Shown in pieces: positions 40,101 to 49,016 of a DNA stretch of 64,000 nt. The position numbers were made by a program, and so were the translations under genes. Source of the DNA: Trichomonas vaginalis G3 (lineage: Eukaryota; Parabasalia; Trichomonadida; Trichomonadidae). Positions within the stretch are counted from its first letter, which is position 1. The number at the start of each line of letters is the position of its first letter. Location: assembly GCF_026262505.1 (NCBI RefSeq), contig NC_067207.1, positions 5,154,252 through 5,218,251 on the forward strand. Direction: 5' to 3'. The notes below the pieces were generated by a model. It searched no databases. It worked only from the letters and a program-made list of their open reading frames with translations, and was not told where the DNA came from.

Positions 40101-43100
40101 AAGCTTGCAAATCAAAGTCATTACCTTTGGTTTACTTAATGAACCAAATAGCTAATAAGAATCCAAAAATTTTCTTTGAATTAAAACCGTCAATAACCGA
40201 ATTTTGCTCTCAAATTTTCGATTTGACAGATGAACTTCCCAAATTGATTACAGATGAATTAAGTGAAGAAGAGGCATCGTTAATAGGATTTTCATTCCAA
40301 ACATTCATTGCTTTGTCAGCAATTCCTTCATTTGATGATGAATTTTTGATTCCTTTGATTGAAAAATTGCCAGAACTATCGACAGGCAAATTATTGACCA
40401 TTTTGTTACTTCTCAAGGCACAGATGTACTCTCCTCTGCAAATAATTGTTATGTCTGTACTTTGTAAATATCAATTTCCGTCACTTTTCACTCAAATTTT
40501 GTCAAAACCGTTTGAAAATGACAAAATCAAAGAAGTTATTGTCAAAATGTTATATGGACTTGCCAGCAACTATTTCACATGTATTTGTTCATTGAAAGAG
40601 AATTCCGCAGTTGTTTTAGACGAATTGATGAACAACATGGCAAAACCATACGAAGAATCATCTCCAGGACAAATTGTATTGTTCTATAACAGAATTGTCA
40701 GTTATTCATGTGATACTTTGTTGACATTTATTTCTGACAAGAAGACAAATGAGTTATTGAGTGATATTTTGGATGATTCACCTAAAAATCCAATAAACAA
40801 CAAACAAAAAGTGATCAAAGCACTTGAATTAGCAAAGAATTTGCCAGGAGAACCAATCTGTGTCCCTCCAGGAGTTTCCGAAGAAGCATTCCTTAATTTG
40901 ACAAGAAGACAACAGAGCAGAGTTTGGCACAGTTTGTATCCGAAAACAATCAAAGAAATCACACCGAAAATGAGAAGAATTTTGGCAAGAAAACCATCAT
41001 GGGTTGTTCCTTTCTTAACTAAACCTCCTGGCATGTTACTGACTCCTTCCCATTACAAGATGCTCTTTGAGACAATTAATGAACTCCTTGCAGTTGAAAA
41101 TGACGAGGAAGAAGAAGAAGCAACACCAGAAAATCTGAAAATGATGTTGCTGATGGTTCCTGACTTATTCGACTTTTTAATGGTAGAAATAAAGAAGCCG
41201 GATAACTCTAAATACGCTAAGGACATAATAGAACTAATGACAGCTCTAAGTAAAGATGAAATGACTGCAATGTCTATTTTGTCTTTGATTGCTTCTGAAA
41301 TTAATGAATGCAACCAAACAGACCTCTCAAAATTTGTGAAGATTCTTAAGTACATGAACACAACTCAGTATTTCCCTATTAACTTCAGAGACATTGTCTG
41401 CGAGATATTGATTGACAGACTTCTTCAACCGGAGATAAGAGATAATGATGAAATTTTGCTTAGATGTTTCAGAACTTTGCAAATTTTGCCAAATGAAATA
41501 ACAGAAAATTTGATACCGAAATTGTCACTTTTACTCAATTTCGCATTGGCAAAGAGTTCTTCTGAATCTGATATCTGTTTCGCATCATTACAAATTGCTT
41601 CTAAAAGTGAAGTGATCATTGAAAAAGTGTCACCTGTCATTATGACCACGATTGACAAGATTTTGTCAAAGAAAGGCAATGACCAGAACTGGACAGATTA
41701 CTTGATCAAAGTAATCAACAAATTCAAGTTCATCGTCGTTAAAAAGAGACCTCAATTGTTGTCACTTTTACAGTCAATTTTGAAAGACACTGACAAACGT
41801 GACAACTGTTTAGATTTGATGGGCTCATTGTTTGATTGTTTGTCACCAGAGAAAGTCACGCAGAATTCTACATTCGAGACACCGAAAGAAGGTCTCGAAA
41901 TTCCCCCTCAAATTTACAATTCAGACCCTGAATTCTGGTCAATTATCAACGAACATAAAGATTATTTGAACGATTTGATTGCAAAGACTCCTAAACTATT
42001 AGACACAAAACTTAAGTTCCTCGTGCGATTCCCACAGTTACTTGCATTCGACCAGAAAGTTGCATGTTTCAGGAACGAATTAAAGAAGCGAAGAACAGGC
42101 GGAATGTTGAGAATCAATGTCCGTCGTGATGATGTTTTACAGGACTCATTCCAGCAGTTAGCGATGATTCCTCCCGACAGAATGCTCAGCAGATTGCACG
42201 TGATGTTCCGCGGCGAAGAAGGATACGATGCTGGCGGTGTAACAAGAGATTGGTTCACTAGTTTGATCCATCAGTTGTTTAATCCAAATTACGTTCTTTT
42301 CGCACCATCAGCGAACGGAAGAAGTTTCCAGCCAAACCCAGCATCAAACATCAACTACATGGAGCACAAACAGTACTTCAAGTTCGCAGGAAGAATCATG
42401 GCTAAAGCAATCATCGAAGAACAATATTTGGACGCCCATCTGACAATGTCTATTTTGAAAGCCATCTTAGGAATTCCAGTTACATTGCGTGATTTGGAAG
42501 ATGTCGATGAACAACTGCACAACTCATTGCAGTGGATACTGGAGAACGACATCGAAGACGCATGTCTTGACTTGAATTTCACATATAACTATGATTATCT
42601 CGGCCGTGTCAAAGCAGCAAATCTCAAACCAGACGGTGCAAAAATTGCTGTTGATAACAAAAACAAAGAAGAATACGTCAACTTGATGGTGCAATACAGA
42701 TTGCGTGGTCAAATCTCAACACAAGTTGATTCGTTCCTTGAAGGATTCCATTCATTGATTCCTCAGAAAGACTTGTCTATGTTCTCACCAAACGAACTTG
42801 ATTTGTTGATTTGTGGAGTTCCAGAAGTTGATGTCGACGACATGGAGAAGAACTGTGTTATCACTCGACCTCTTACTAAAGATTCCGATGTTGTTAAGTT
42901 CTTCTTCTCTGCAATTAGAAAGTGGTCAAGTGAAGATCTTGCAAAACTTTTGTTGTTCATCACAGGATCTTCACAGATTCCTATTGGAGGTTTCGCCACA
43001 TTGAAAGACTCGCATCCTATCACTATCCAACCAGGCGGTGACGCAGATAGATTACCTGTTGCACACACATGCATGAACACACTTGATCTTCCTTACTACA

Positions 43101-43171
43101 AGACAGAAGATGAACTCAACAAGAAACTCCAGTTCGCTATCAAAGAATGCAACACATTTGGTATCATTTAA
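37157..43171 (+). CDS. Giant HECT-type E3 ubiquitin ligase (HUWE1/UPL1/TOM1 group)
   Basis: A 2004-residue protein. About the first 1640 residues are a long helical solenoid. Near residue 1236, VPPGVSEEAFLNLTRRQQ resembles the ubiquitin-binding UBM motif of HUWE1-type ligases (PxGxxxxFLxxLPxxxQ). The HECT domain covers about 1650-2004: LRINVRRDDVLQDSFQQL, FRGEEGYDAGGVTRDWF, KQYFKFAGRIMAKAI, and the catalytic loop LPVAHTCMNTLDLPYY with the thioester Cys at 1972. It transfers ubiquitin from an E2 to substrates, and the arrangement fits the HUWE1/Tom1/UPL group acting in protein quality control or nuclear turnover. Start: ATG 37157 gives the longest protein, but ATG 37241 (MFSDKSDSD) is also plausible. 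An initiator-like TCATA lies at 37123, upstream of two short out-of-frame ATGs. Confidence 0.92.
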   Translation: MKLYTIFQKVKENLFRPSKNLEKKLIKMFSDKSDSDLLEFIRNLQVDLSYKEYSAGDIDTMLKDTINFYKSNKDKTISMELVFLLINCLKHVEKPKLADYFQLFDLQNYSFENAQLVLQSNHLYRSLNEESYSSFHGYLQNLYNFVTKSNLDSETIQVNNNEYTRKEAIKTIYELFGLVKITSEEFLKLIPFIFTKDYLPPENLLKLAFEDEDIARIADKLPKCVLKKANLISNLPDKAIITIIRANSPQENIDLLNTLVGSKLSQKVLFEFILSLKKTDIPQQSAQYLFSSLNISEFTPEICEVLLDYQVEFLVKEDMQINYAIHPLFFITHIDQPLEHIPVDVINDLITKCDKPEKLYPALTPDFVCQALKGTDFWLKFIPSCKILSVSNFNSSVQSCFINNQDRDTLSTVIVDLIKKSGENITPICKFIKNVVAMSLDVLAKDDLVQYALSLTSQPPVSFWNIFQRPEKFLASVFGDTIKASTLPFFMYTSLPVFAYFMDTAVMFPPITIQNLTESGIKSVIEYITSKHKGMTKLLEPIEGISDNSLSLIVSAQLFTACYMTGKAIPIINGINYKNILPFTAVCFKILREAHSIENIFRPTEIFDKLSTTSFEGKPLLALLSEISNLTNLDLISMQRIFTDSLRTPKFSMDSFDKFINNIINQFGRFVDFNELQTNDQLVSAVLTHLSQISGTESTVVNNYFSNKGDKILEIAFNYSKHQQYKQEMKFKRNVFGKDVLNNFLSKISKSDMIYFLRIFDCQNFDLSVFSISDDDIKLILQDAIKNKNEDDVNSIFKYIEISKKLLQLFYDNGLPNTIKFRYIEQVNSSDLEKMNSNELVQIFENFTSSQLLSQIKTVKNKRKLPSDLLDNDQFNEEEEPEQNTEKTKYNLFEAVEKLIPTTKLFSIVKYFDLISDCFCISAESLSRTVRDMKFESDTGSQAIDIYYAHEVTDMLIRRSSPLKLPDNSEFSKRFLENLIEKACKSKSLPLVYLMNQIANKNPKIFFELKPSITEFCSQIFDLTDELPKLITDELSEEEASLIGFSFQTFIALSAIPSFDDEFLIPLIEKLPELSTGKLLTILLLLKAQMYSPLQIIVMSVLCKYQFPSLFTQILSKPFENDKIKEVIVKMLYGLASNYFTCICSLKENSAVVLDELMNNMAKPYEESSPGQIVLFYNRIVSYSCDTLLTFISDKKTNELLSDILDDSPKNPINNKQKVIKALELAKNLPGEPICVPPGVSEEAFLNLTRRQQSRVWHSLYPKTIKEITPKMRRILARKPSWVVPFLTKPPGMLLTPSHYKMLFETINELLAVENDEEEEEATPENLKMMLLMVPDLFDFLMVEIKKPDNSKYAKDIIELMTALSKDEMTAMSILSLIASEINECNQTDLSKFVKILKYMNTTQYFPINFRDIVCEILIDRLLQPEIRDNDEILLRCFRTLQILPNEITENLIPKLSLLLNFALAKSSSESDICFASLQIASKSEVIIEKVSPVIMTTIDKILSKKGNDQNWTDYLIKVINKFKFIVVKKRPQLLSLLQSILKDTDKRDNCLDLMGSLFDCLSPEKVTQNSTFETPKEGLEIPPQIYNSDPEFWSIINEHKDYLNDLIAKTPKLLDTKLKFLVRFPQLLAFDQKVACFRNELKKRRTGGMLRINVRRDDVLQDSFQQLAMIPPDRMLSRLHVMFRGEEGYDAGGVTRDWFTSLIHQLFNPNYVLFAPSANGRSFQPNPASNINYMEHKQYFKFAGRIMAKAIIEEQYLDAHLTMSILKAILGIPVTLRDLEDVDEQLHNSLQWILENDIEDACLDLNFTYNYDYLGRVKAANLKPDGAKIAVDNKNKEEYVNLMVQYRLRGQISTQVDSFLEGFHSLIPQKDLSMFSPNELDLLICGVPEVDVDDMEKNCVITRPLTKDSDVVKFFFSAIRKWSSEDLAKLLLFITGSSQIPIGGFATLKDSHPITIQPGGDADRLPVAHTCMNTLDLPYYKTEDELNKKLQFAIKECNTFGII

Positions 43172-44003
43172 CTTTATTATATATCTTTCTTTTATATTCT
43201 CTCTTTTAAAAAATGTCATTTCTTTTTTATAACTTTAATTTTTATTAAAACATGTTTCAAAGAGGGGAAAAATTAAATTTCTCTAATTTTGAGAAAAAAA
43301 GATAAAATTTATTTTGTGTCACAAAAAATCGGATAATGATAATACTTTCAGATTCATTAATATATCATGTGAATATGCATATCGACGATAAAATATATGA
43401 TTTCAGATATGAATTGGATGAAATGGCATTTTTTGTCAAAAAACATAATTTTGTTGTGCATGAAAAATAGTGTGACTTCACTTTTGAAGAAAAGTGACAC
43501 TATTTCTGATGGTTTTGTCATTTATTTGTCAGATTTATAAATGGATAATAATGCTGTAAATCAGATATTAATTAAAAATATTTAAGATTTATGTTCGAGT
43601 TGAAAAGCAAAATGATATTTTTTTTAATTGAAAAACGTTAATATCTGATATTTTGAAGTTTTTAATATTTGTTAGTATCTTAAATTATTGAATGCATACG
43701 TTTTTTATGTTCTCAATTTTAAAAAAATTGTGAAGAATTTAGTTTTTGGAGATGGATGTTTAATATTTGTGAGTGAGAATGCAAGCAGGAGTTTGGTACT
43801 TTAAGGCTAGGTTGAGATAGATTTCCCATTATATTATCTGTGAATATATTGTTTGAAAATTCAAGATATAAAAATATATTATCAAAAAATTTTATATTTT
43901 TAAATACAATAGGGTGGAAATATAGTACAATGAGATAGCAATGATATATTTTATAATGGGAGGTAATCTGAAGATAAGTAGCAAATTTTATGCGATTTTG
44001 ATT
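43172..44003. other. Intergenic region, nothing recognised
   Basis: About 830 bases of AT-rich DNA between the HECT gene and the hairpin cluster; a weak inverted pair around CACTTTTGAAGAAAAGTG (about 43480) is the only structure. Confidence 0.45.
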
Positions 44004-44188
44004 GGGAGTTGGAGGGTGTGAGTACTATAGCATGTAATAGTATCTCACACCCTCCAATTCTTCCTATGGCGCCGAAAAATTTTTGGTGAAATGCCACGAC
44101 ATTTCACCAAAAATTTTCGGCGCCATATAGAGAACTATAGTCTGCGAGGTTCTGATTCTATCTATGTACCTCGCAGACCATAGTTCTC
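44004..44188. repeat. Cluster of three long hairpins
   Basis: Three palindromes follow one another almost without gaps. First, 44011-44055: GGAGGGTGTGAG pairs with CTCACACCCTCC, extended by an ACTAT layer with one bulge. Second, 44066-44126: about 27-base arms starting ATGGCGCCGAAAA, with one extra A, around a short loop. Third, 44130-44188: 21-base arms GAGAACTATAGTCTGCGAGG(T) with one mismatch around 17 bases. The last arm borders the Pmp-like pseudogene. The style is like the palindrome-filled element at 45421-46070, although no shared sequence or end repeats were found. Confidence 0.8.
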
Positions 44189-45102
44189 ACACCATATCTA
44201 ATTGTTTCTTCTTCAATTGTAAAGAAAACGGAGCAATTTACTTTGATGATTACGAACCTTGTGTATTAGTTGAACTCTCAATATTTAGTAATTGTAAATC
44301 CACATATAGTGGTGGATCTATTTACTATTTCTGTTCAAATGGACAGTTTGTCCAACAACAAAATTGTTTTTACAAATCAATTTCCCAAATAAATGATATG
44401 TCATTTTATCAAGAAACTAAATATTATGAACCCGATAAAAACTACGTATTCCAAGTTTCAGTTTATTTATGCGGTCAAAGCGAATACAAAGGATATTATA
44501 CATTCTGTCTAGAATATGGTGATATCCGTTTTGAGAATAACGACATCACAAACAACAAATGCGGTATGTGCTCATCATACGGTAGTACCCTTAATGGAGC
44601 TCCTGTGACATGTAACTTCTCAACATTCAGAGAAAACAACTAAACTGGAAGTGAATCACTCTCATTTGCCGCTTCTTCTACTTCATTAACTCAAAATGTT
44701 TCTTATTGCAATGTTATTGGAAATAGATGTGGAACAGATAATAAACAAGTTCTATTTATATGTGGCTGTACAACTAATGTCGAGCGCTGCATATTTTTAA
44801 ATAACACTGCTGTTTACATGTTTGAGCAATATTACAAACGTTACACTTTGACTATTTCAGAAACATATGTTGAATCAAATTCAACAATAGGATCTGTTTC
44901 ATTTAATCGTCTAACAAAAGATCATAATTTTAATAATTTCCACCATTTTTACACAGAAAATTGTTTCATAGAAGCAAAAACAAGAAATTCATCTGAACAT
45001 TTTAATGTTTTTAAACGTTCAATCCATCGTAGACGATAAACTATACCAATATCATTCAATAATAATTTTTCAACTTCATTCTCAACACATAGATTCGAGT
45101 AA
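44164..45102 (+). pseudogene. Pmp-like (polymorphic membrane protein-like) surface protein, truncated
   Basis: One frame reads across 44164-45102 with TAA codons at 44641-44643 and 45037-45039. Its content is that of the beta-helix Pmp-like family of trichomonads: HTISNCFFFNCKENGAIYFD, FENNDITNNKCGMCS, NVSYCNVIGNRCG, NVERCIFLNNTA, then a degenerate end with FNNNFSTSFSTHRFE. Normal members are many hundreds of residues with a C-terminal membrane anchor; both the N-terminal part and the anchor are missing here. The first nine codons lie in the last hairpin arm, so homology begins about 44188. It is a broken fragment of a presumed surface adhesin family. Confidence 0.72.
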
Positions 45103-45770
45103 ACTGATTAGTTGTTTATTATAATATATTATAGAATGTTCATCATCTCTATTTTAAGATAGGATATTCATTTAAAATTAAAAACGATGAGAAAGTCCTC
45201 ATTTCAAATAAATTTCATAAGTTCTATATATTCTGACTTATTTAGAAGTATAGTGGGATGGAATAATGAGAAATATACTTATTGTCATTGTTTGGTATGA
45301 TATTTTTTTCCATTTTATAAGATATCTTTATTTTTGCCATATGATTCGATTTTGCTACAATAAAATGGCTTTGGACGAATACTATAATAAAAGTTCCACT
45401 TGCTGTGTCGTGAATTATTCGAGTGCGGGACAAATTTGCCAAGTGTTACTTTTTCAATAACCTTAAATTATGCTTTTCTAATTTTTAAAAATAACCTTAA
45501 ATTATATTTGAAGAAATTATGTCTATGATATATGTTTTATGCTAGAATCTTGGAGTTTTCATGCACTACACAAGAGCTCCAAGGTTCCAAGAGTGAATGC
45601 TCAATAGCAATTATAGAGATGTACCTTTTCAAAATGACTTTTACTGATTAAATTTAATCAATAGAAGACATTTTGAAAAGGTACCTCTACAATTAGATAT
45701 ACAATAGATTCAAAGCTTCATTTCAGATAGATTTGAAACTTTGAAACTCTTGGTAGATTTTGAGTGAATG

Positions 45771-45829
45771 CTGACAATCATCTTTGAGAAGGTTTTCTTT
45801 AAGAAAACCTTCTCAAAGATGATTGTCAG
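45771..45829. repeat. Perfect 59-base palindrome
   Basis: Two exact 29-base arms (starting CTGACAATCATCTTTGAGAA) meet at a single central T. It is the longest perfect hairpin in the window and lies inside the 650-bp element. Confidence 0.9.
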
Positions 45830-45877
45830 GAGCCCTGAGGCTCCCTTTCGTAATGATTGGGAGCCTTGGGGCTCCTG
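45827..45877. repeat. 51-base GC-rich hairpin unit, copy 1
   Basis: The unit starts CAGGAGCCCTGAGGCTCCC and ends GGGAGCCTTGGGGCTCCTG. Each half is itself a small palindrome (GGAGCC/GGCTCC), and the two halves pair with each other. An identical copy follows at 45949-45999. Confidence 0.9.
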
Positions 45878-45948
45878 AGACGAAGAATGGCTTCGCCGAA
45901 TCTTTGATCAGCAGAGGCCAAATGAAAAGGCCTCTGCTGATGGATTCT

Positions 45949-45999
45949 CAGGAGCCCTGAGGCTCCCTTTCGTAATGATTGGGAGCCTTGGGGCTCCTG
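45949..45999. repeat. 51-base GC-rich hairpin unit, copy 2
   Basis: Base-for-base repeat of 45827-45877. Between the copies is another hairpin with 13-base perfect arms (ATCAGCAGAGGCC and partner) at 45907-45941. Confidence 0.9.
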
Positions 46000-46079
46000 C
46001 AGCAGAGTATCGCTCCGCTCCATTAATTTTTTTAAAAAAAAGTGCCGTGTGGCAAATTTGTCCTGTTCCCGAATTATTC

Positions 46080-46586
46080 TGGAAATTGAATAAATAGATA
46101 TTTTCAAGTTCATCTTATTAGAGAATGCTTGTAAGTATTATAATTCGATATAAATTCATTGATGTGCTTGCATTCTTTATATAATCAAGATTTGGCTGAA
46201 AAAAATATTTCGGTAAGAAATTTGTTGAGATAATACATAAATCTTGCTTGTTTATCTTTTTATATAGATCACGCTAATACTGATGCTGCCTCTAATTTCC
46301 TATACATCGAAACTTTTTTGCGATGCATGAAATCGAAGATGTAAATAATTAAAATTTCAAATCGAAAATAAACTTATTCCCTAGAAATCCATGAACAGAT
46401 AAAGAATTGAGGTTAATATGAAAAATGAAATAAGAAATCTATTCCAAAATGAAAATAAATTAGAAGAATTATGAAAGTAGCAAAAGAATTAATCAGCTAA
46501 TTATATCTGAAAAAAACATTTTTCTTAGCACCCGTAGAATTTTATAATTCAATTTTTTAAAAAGTTTTCTTTCAAATTTGCCTTAT
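46080..46586. other. Spacer upstream of the Raptor gene
   Basis: About 500 bases of AT-rich DNA without recognised genes or repeats; it should hold the Raptor promoter. Confidence 0.4.
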
Positions 46587-46595
46587 TCACAAATT
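46587..46595 (+). promoter_or_regulatory. Possible initiator TCACAAATT of the Raptor gene
   Basis: TCACAAATT fits TCA(+1)Y(T/A). It lies 64 bases before ATG 46653, further than usual for trichomonads, and is the only good candidate in the region. Confidence 0.4.
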
Positions 46596-46652
46596 ATAAA
46601 AACGTCGCGAAATCAGCTTGGAGGCCGAGCTCCGATTTCTTTTCCCAGGCCA

Positions 46653-48512
46653 ATGCCTAGTTTTAATCAACCTCAACCAGCATGTAACAAAACTAAAGCA
46701 GTTTTAAGTTTTTTGTGCCTATTTGATGGATTACGCAATCCCTCGATCAGAAGATTAGTTAGAAAGCCTCGTACTGTAATTCAAAGACCATTATTAACAT
46801 TTGACCCCACTTATTATGCTCCGCAAACGAAACACGTGGTTCAAGATGTTTATCGAGCCGCAATTCAATGCCCATGCGAAATGATTGTAGATCCTTCCGC
46901 TCAAAATGTTCTTGCTATGCTACGAAAACACGCGTCATCAATGCCACCACAAAGAATTTTGATTCATTATTTTGGCCATGGCTGCCATCCTCCAACAGAG
47001 GACGGATCCTTATACTTCTTCTCTGATGACAGATCACGGTACAAGCCAATCAAAGTGATTACCATCCTTGCAACTTGTCCTTGTCCATTATGCGTAATTA
47101 TTGACGCCCCTGGCGCTGCTTGTCTCACAAAACACTTCGCATCGAAATCTGACTCGTTCATCTTCTTTGCTTGCGCTGCTTCTGAGATGCTACCGATGTC
47201 TACTGATGCACCACTTGATTTATTCTCATCTTGCCTATTAACGCCATACGAAACCGCTCTTTGGTTCCACCGTCGCCATCACAGCAATGTAATCGAGCAA
47301 GAAGGCTGCGCAACTCAAAAATCTCCACATATAATTCAAAAATTCCTCGAAACTATACTTGAAGCCATTCTTTTCGATTCACAGTCACAATCAGTCTTCG
47401 ACAAATTCCATTTAGACCCCAGCGTCTTTACAATTACAAGAGGATTCGTACTTGCGCAAAGAATATACAATTCATTCAATTTACATCCATCAACATTCCC
47501 TGAATTGAAGAACATGTCGAACCACGATCTCTGGGGAATGTGGGATACCGCTCTAGATTGTTTCCTTACGATGCCATTAGAAAGATCTCTTTCAACAGTC
47601 TTCAATTTATTCTCAAAGTCATTTGCGAACTTCCCTACAACAGATACATTACCGATCTTCTCTTTCTTCATGAATACGGACTTCCACCGCGATGCAGAAA
47701 AAATTTTATTAAATTACATCGACAAAACAGAGAATGCGGCCTCAACATTAGCGAGAACATCGATACCAGACATCATAGCAATGTCGGAAAGACCATCAGC
47801 AACAGCTTTAGTCATTGTTGCAAAAACAATTTCGGTAGAAAAAGTGACACCTTTTGAGAATTACTCATCTCTTACATTTACGCAGTCTAAGGATCCAGGA
47901 GTGTTGAAAGCCGGCTTTTTAGATGTTTGTTTGTCGATGAGTTTGTCAAATTTAAACTCATTTTCCAAATTAATGACGGTTTGCGTTGATAAAGCCAATG
48001 TATGCTGTCCATATTCAGCTCTTTTGATGGGAATGCTTCTAAACAGAGCATCAAGGCTGATGCAGATTCCAGAATGGTTTTCTTCTTTTTCTCCTTTGGT
48101 AAAATCAAGAAAAAGTGACGTCAGAGCATCAATTTGTTTTTTGATGTCAAATGCAAGAGAAAGAGAAGCGATTGACCTTGTAAGGAATATGATGGATGAT
48201 ACAAATGCTGTCGTGAGATGCCAGAGCGTTTGGTCAATGGCAAAGTTGTTGATTTCGAATGATGAAATTGAAAAAAGTGAATATATTGAAAAACTGAGAG
48301 ATATGAAGAATGATGAGGACCAGTATGTAAGAGAAAGTGTTGATGTAGTTTTGCTGTGTTTGGAAAGTCAAAATGAAGAATATCAGTTGCCTGAAGATAC
48401 AATTCTCATTCAGAGATTGACTTGCAATGTAAATGCACTTGGATTCATGCAGAGATTCGAATCTGATGCGTTTTTGTGCGATCCAAATGCAAATAACAAA
48501 AATAATTGTTGA
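46653..48512 (+). CDS. Raptor homologue (TORC1 subunit), short form
   Basis: A 619-residue protein from ATG 46653; the frame is open for 25 codons upstream but begins with TTG and overlaps the initiator. Residues 14-200 are the Raptor N-terminal caspase-like domain: TKAVLSFLCLFDGL, FDPTYYAPQTKHVVQDVY, RILIHYFGHGCHPPTEDGSL (105-110 is the HYFGHG motif) and CVIIDAPGAACLTKHF. In animal and fungal Raptor the last motif is DCSNAG; here it is DAPGAA (151-156), without Cys. The C-terminal half is HEAT-like (RASICFLMSNAREREAIDLV, AVVRCQSVWSMAKLLIS). Raptor recruits substrates to TOR kinase in nutrient signalling. The protein ends about where the WD40 propeller of other Raptors would begin, so it is half the usual length. 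Confidence 0.85.
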   Translation: MPSFNQPQPACNKTKAVLSFLCLFDGLRNPSIRRLVRKPRTVIQRPLLTFDPTYYAPQTKHVVQDVYRAAIQCPCEMIVDPSAQNVLAMLRKHASSMPPQRILIHYFGHGCHPPTEDGSLYFFSDDRSRYKPIKVITILATCPCPLCVIIDAPGAACLTKHFASKSDSFIFFACAASEMLPMSTDAPLDLFSSCLLTPYETALWFHRRHHSNVIEQEGCATQKSPHIIQKFLETILEAILFDSQSQSVFDKFHLDPSVFTITRGFVLAQRIYNSFNLHPSTFPELKNMSNHDLWGMWDTALDCFLTMPLERSLSTVFNLFSKSFANFPTTDTLPIFSFFMNTDFHRDAEKILLNYIDKTENAASTLARTSIPDIIAMSERPSATALVIVAKTISVEKVTPFENYSSLTFTQSKDPGVLKAGFLDVCLSMSLSNLNSFSKLMTVCVDKANVCCPYSALLMGMLLNRASRLMQIPEWFSSFSPLVKSRKSDVRASICFLMSNAREREAIDLVRNMMDDTNAVVRCQSVWSMAKLLISNDEIEKSEYIEKLRDMKNDEDQYVRESVDVVLLCLESQNEEYQLPEDTILIQRLTCNVNALGFMQRFESDAFLCDPNANNKNNC

Positions 48513-48997
48513 ATTTTTATTTTTTATTTGTTTATTTAAACAAAATTTGTTTATTATGGTTTTAAATTAAATAATTTTTTATTGATATCTATTAAAAATA
48601 TATATATTTGTAGAAATTTTTCAATTTAATGTTCAATTAATAGTTTCTACAGCATATCTAGGATACGAAGTAATTTTATATGTTAGTGATATCAAATTAT
48701 TATGTTTTCATGTTACAATTCCAAATAAATTATCAATTATTTGATGAAGTTCAATGAAAATGCGCAGTTAGGTCAAAGTACTATATTCTTGAATGAGTTA
48801 TTTATATTCTACTCTAATGTTCTTTTTACTTTAAAACAATACACATCTTGATTTGATCAGAGTGATAATACAAATTTGCTGAATATAACATAGTAGAATT
48901 TTTGTGTAAATACATATTCTAGAGTTTAATGTGACTCAAATGGAATTTGATAGATTGCAGATGATGGCAAAATTTTCTTCTGAAAAAAAAAGGTATG
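48513..48997. other. Intergenic spacer, nothing recognised
   Basis: AT-rich DNA between two plus-strand genes with no supported feature other than the initiator at its end. Confidence 0.4.
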
Positions 48998-49007
48998 TCA
49001 CTTTTTC
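48998..49007 (+). promoter_or_regulatory. Initiator TCACTTTTTC before the ERMARD-like gene
   Basis: A strong initiator match with A(+1) at 49000, giving a 17-base leader to ATG 49017. The bases just before it (GTATGT) look like a splice donor, but no trichomonad branch/acceptor motif follows, so a promoter is the better reading. Confidence 0.7.
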
Positions 49008-49016
49008 AAAAAATAC

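Larger units (their letters stand above)
45421..46070. mobile_element. 650-bp palindrome-filled element with 9-bp target duplication (MULE-like MITE)
   Basis: GAATTATTC occurs as a direct repeat just outside both ends (45412-45420 and 46071-46079). The ends are imperfect inverted repeats of about 40 bases that share the core GGACAAATTTGCCA and a following poly-T. Inside are at least six hairpins in series: 45545-45588, 45614-45690 (about 36-base arms), 45709-45751, a perfect one at 45771-45829, a GC-rich one present twice, and one at 45907-45941. A 9-bp duplication fits Mutator-like elements. No transposase is encoded. A minus-strand frame of 95 codons here is produced by the repeats and is not called as a gene. 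Confidence 0.82.

Noticed and set aside
45826-46113. 95-codon minus-strand frame over the 45.8-46.1 kb hairpins
   Set aside because: It is produced by the duplicated GC-rich palindromes; the repeated amino acid blocks mirror the DNA repeats and there is no independent coding signal.
48992-49016. AGGTATGT as a 5' splice site
   Set aside because: Matches a donor, but no trichomonad branch/acceptor sequence follows and the overlapping TCACTTTTTC is a good initiator.
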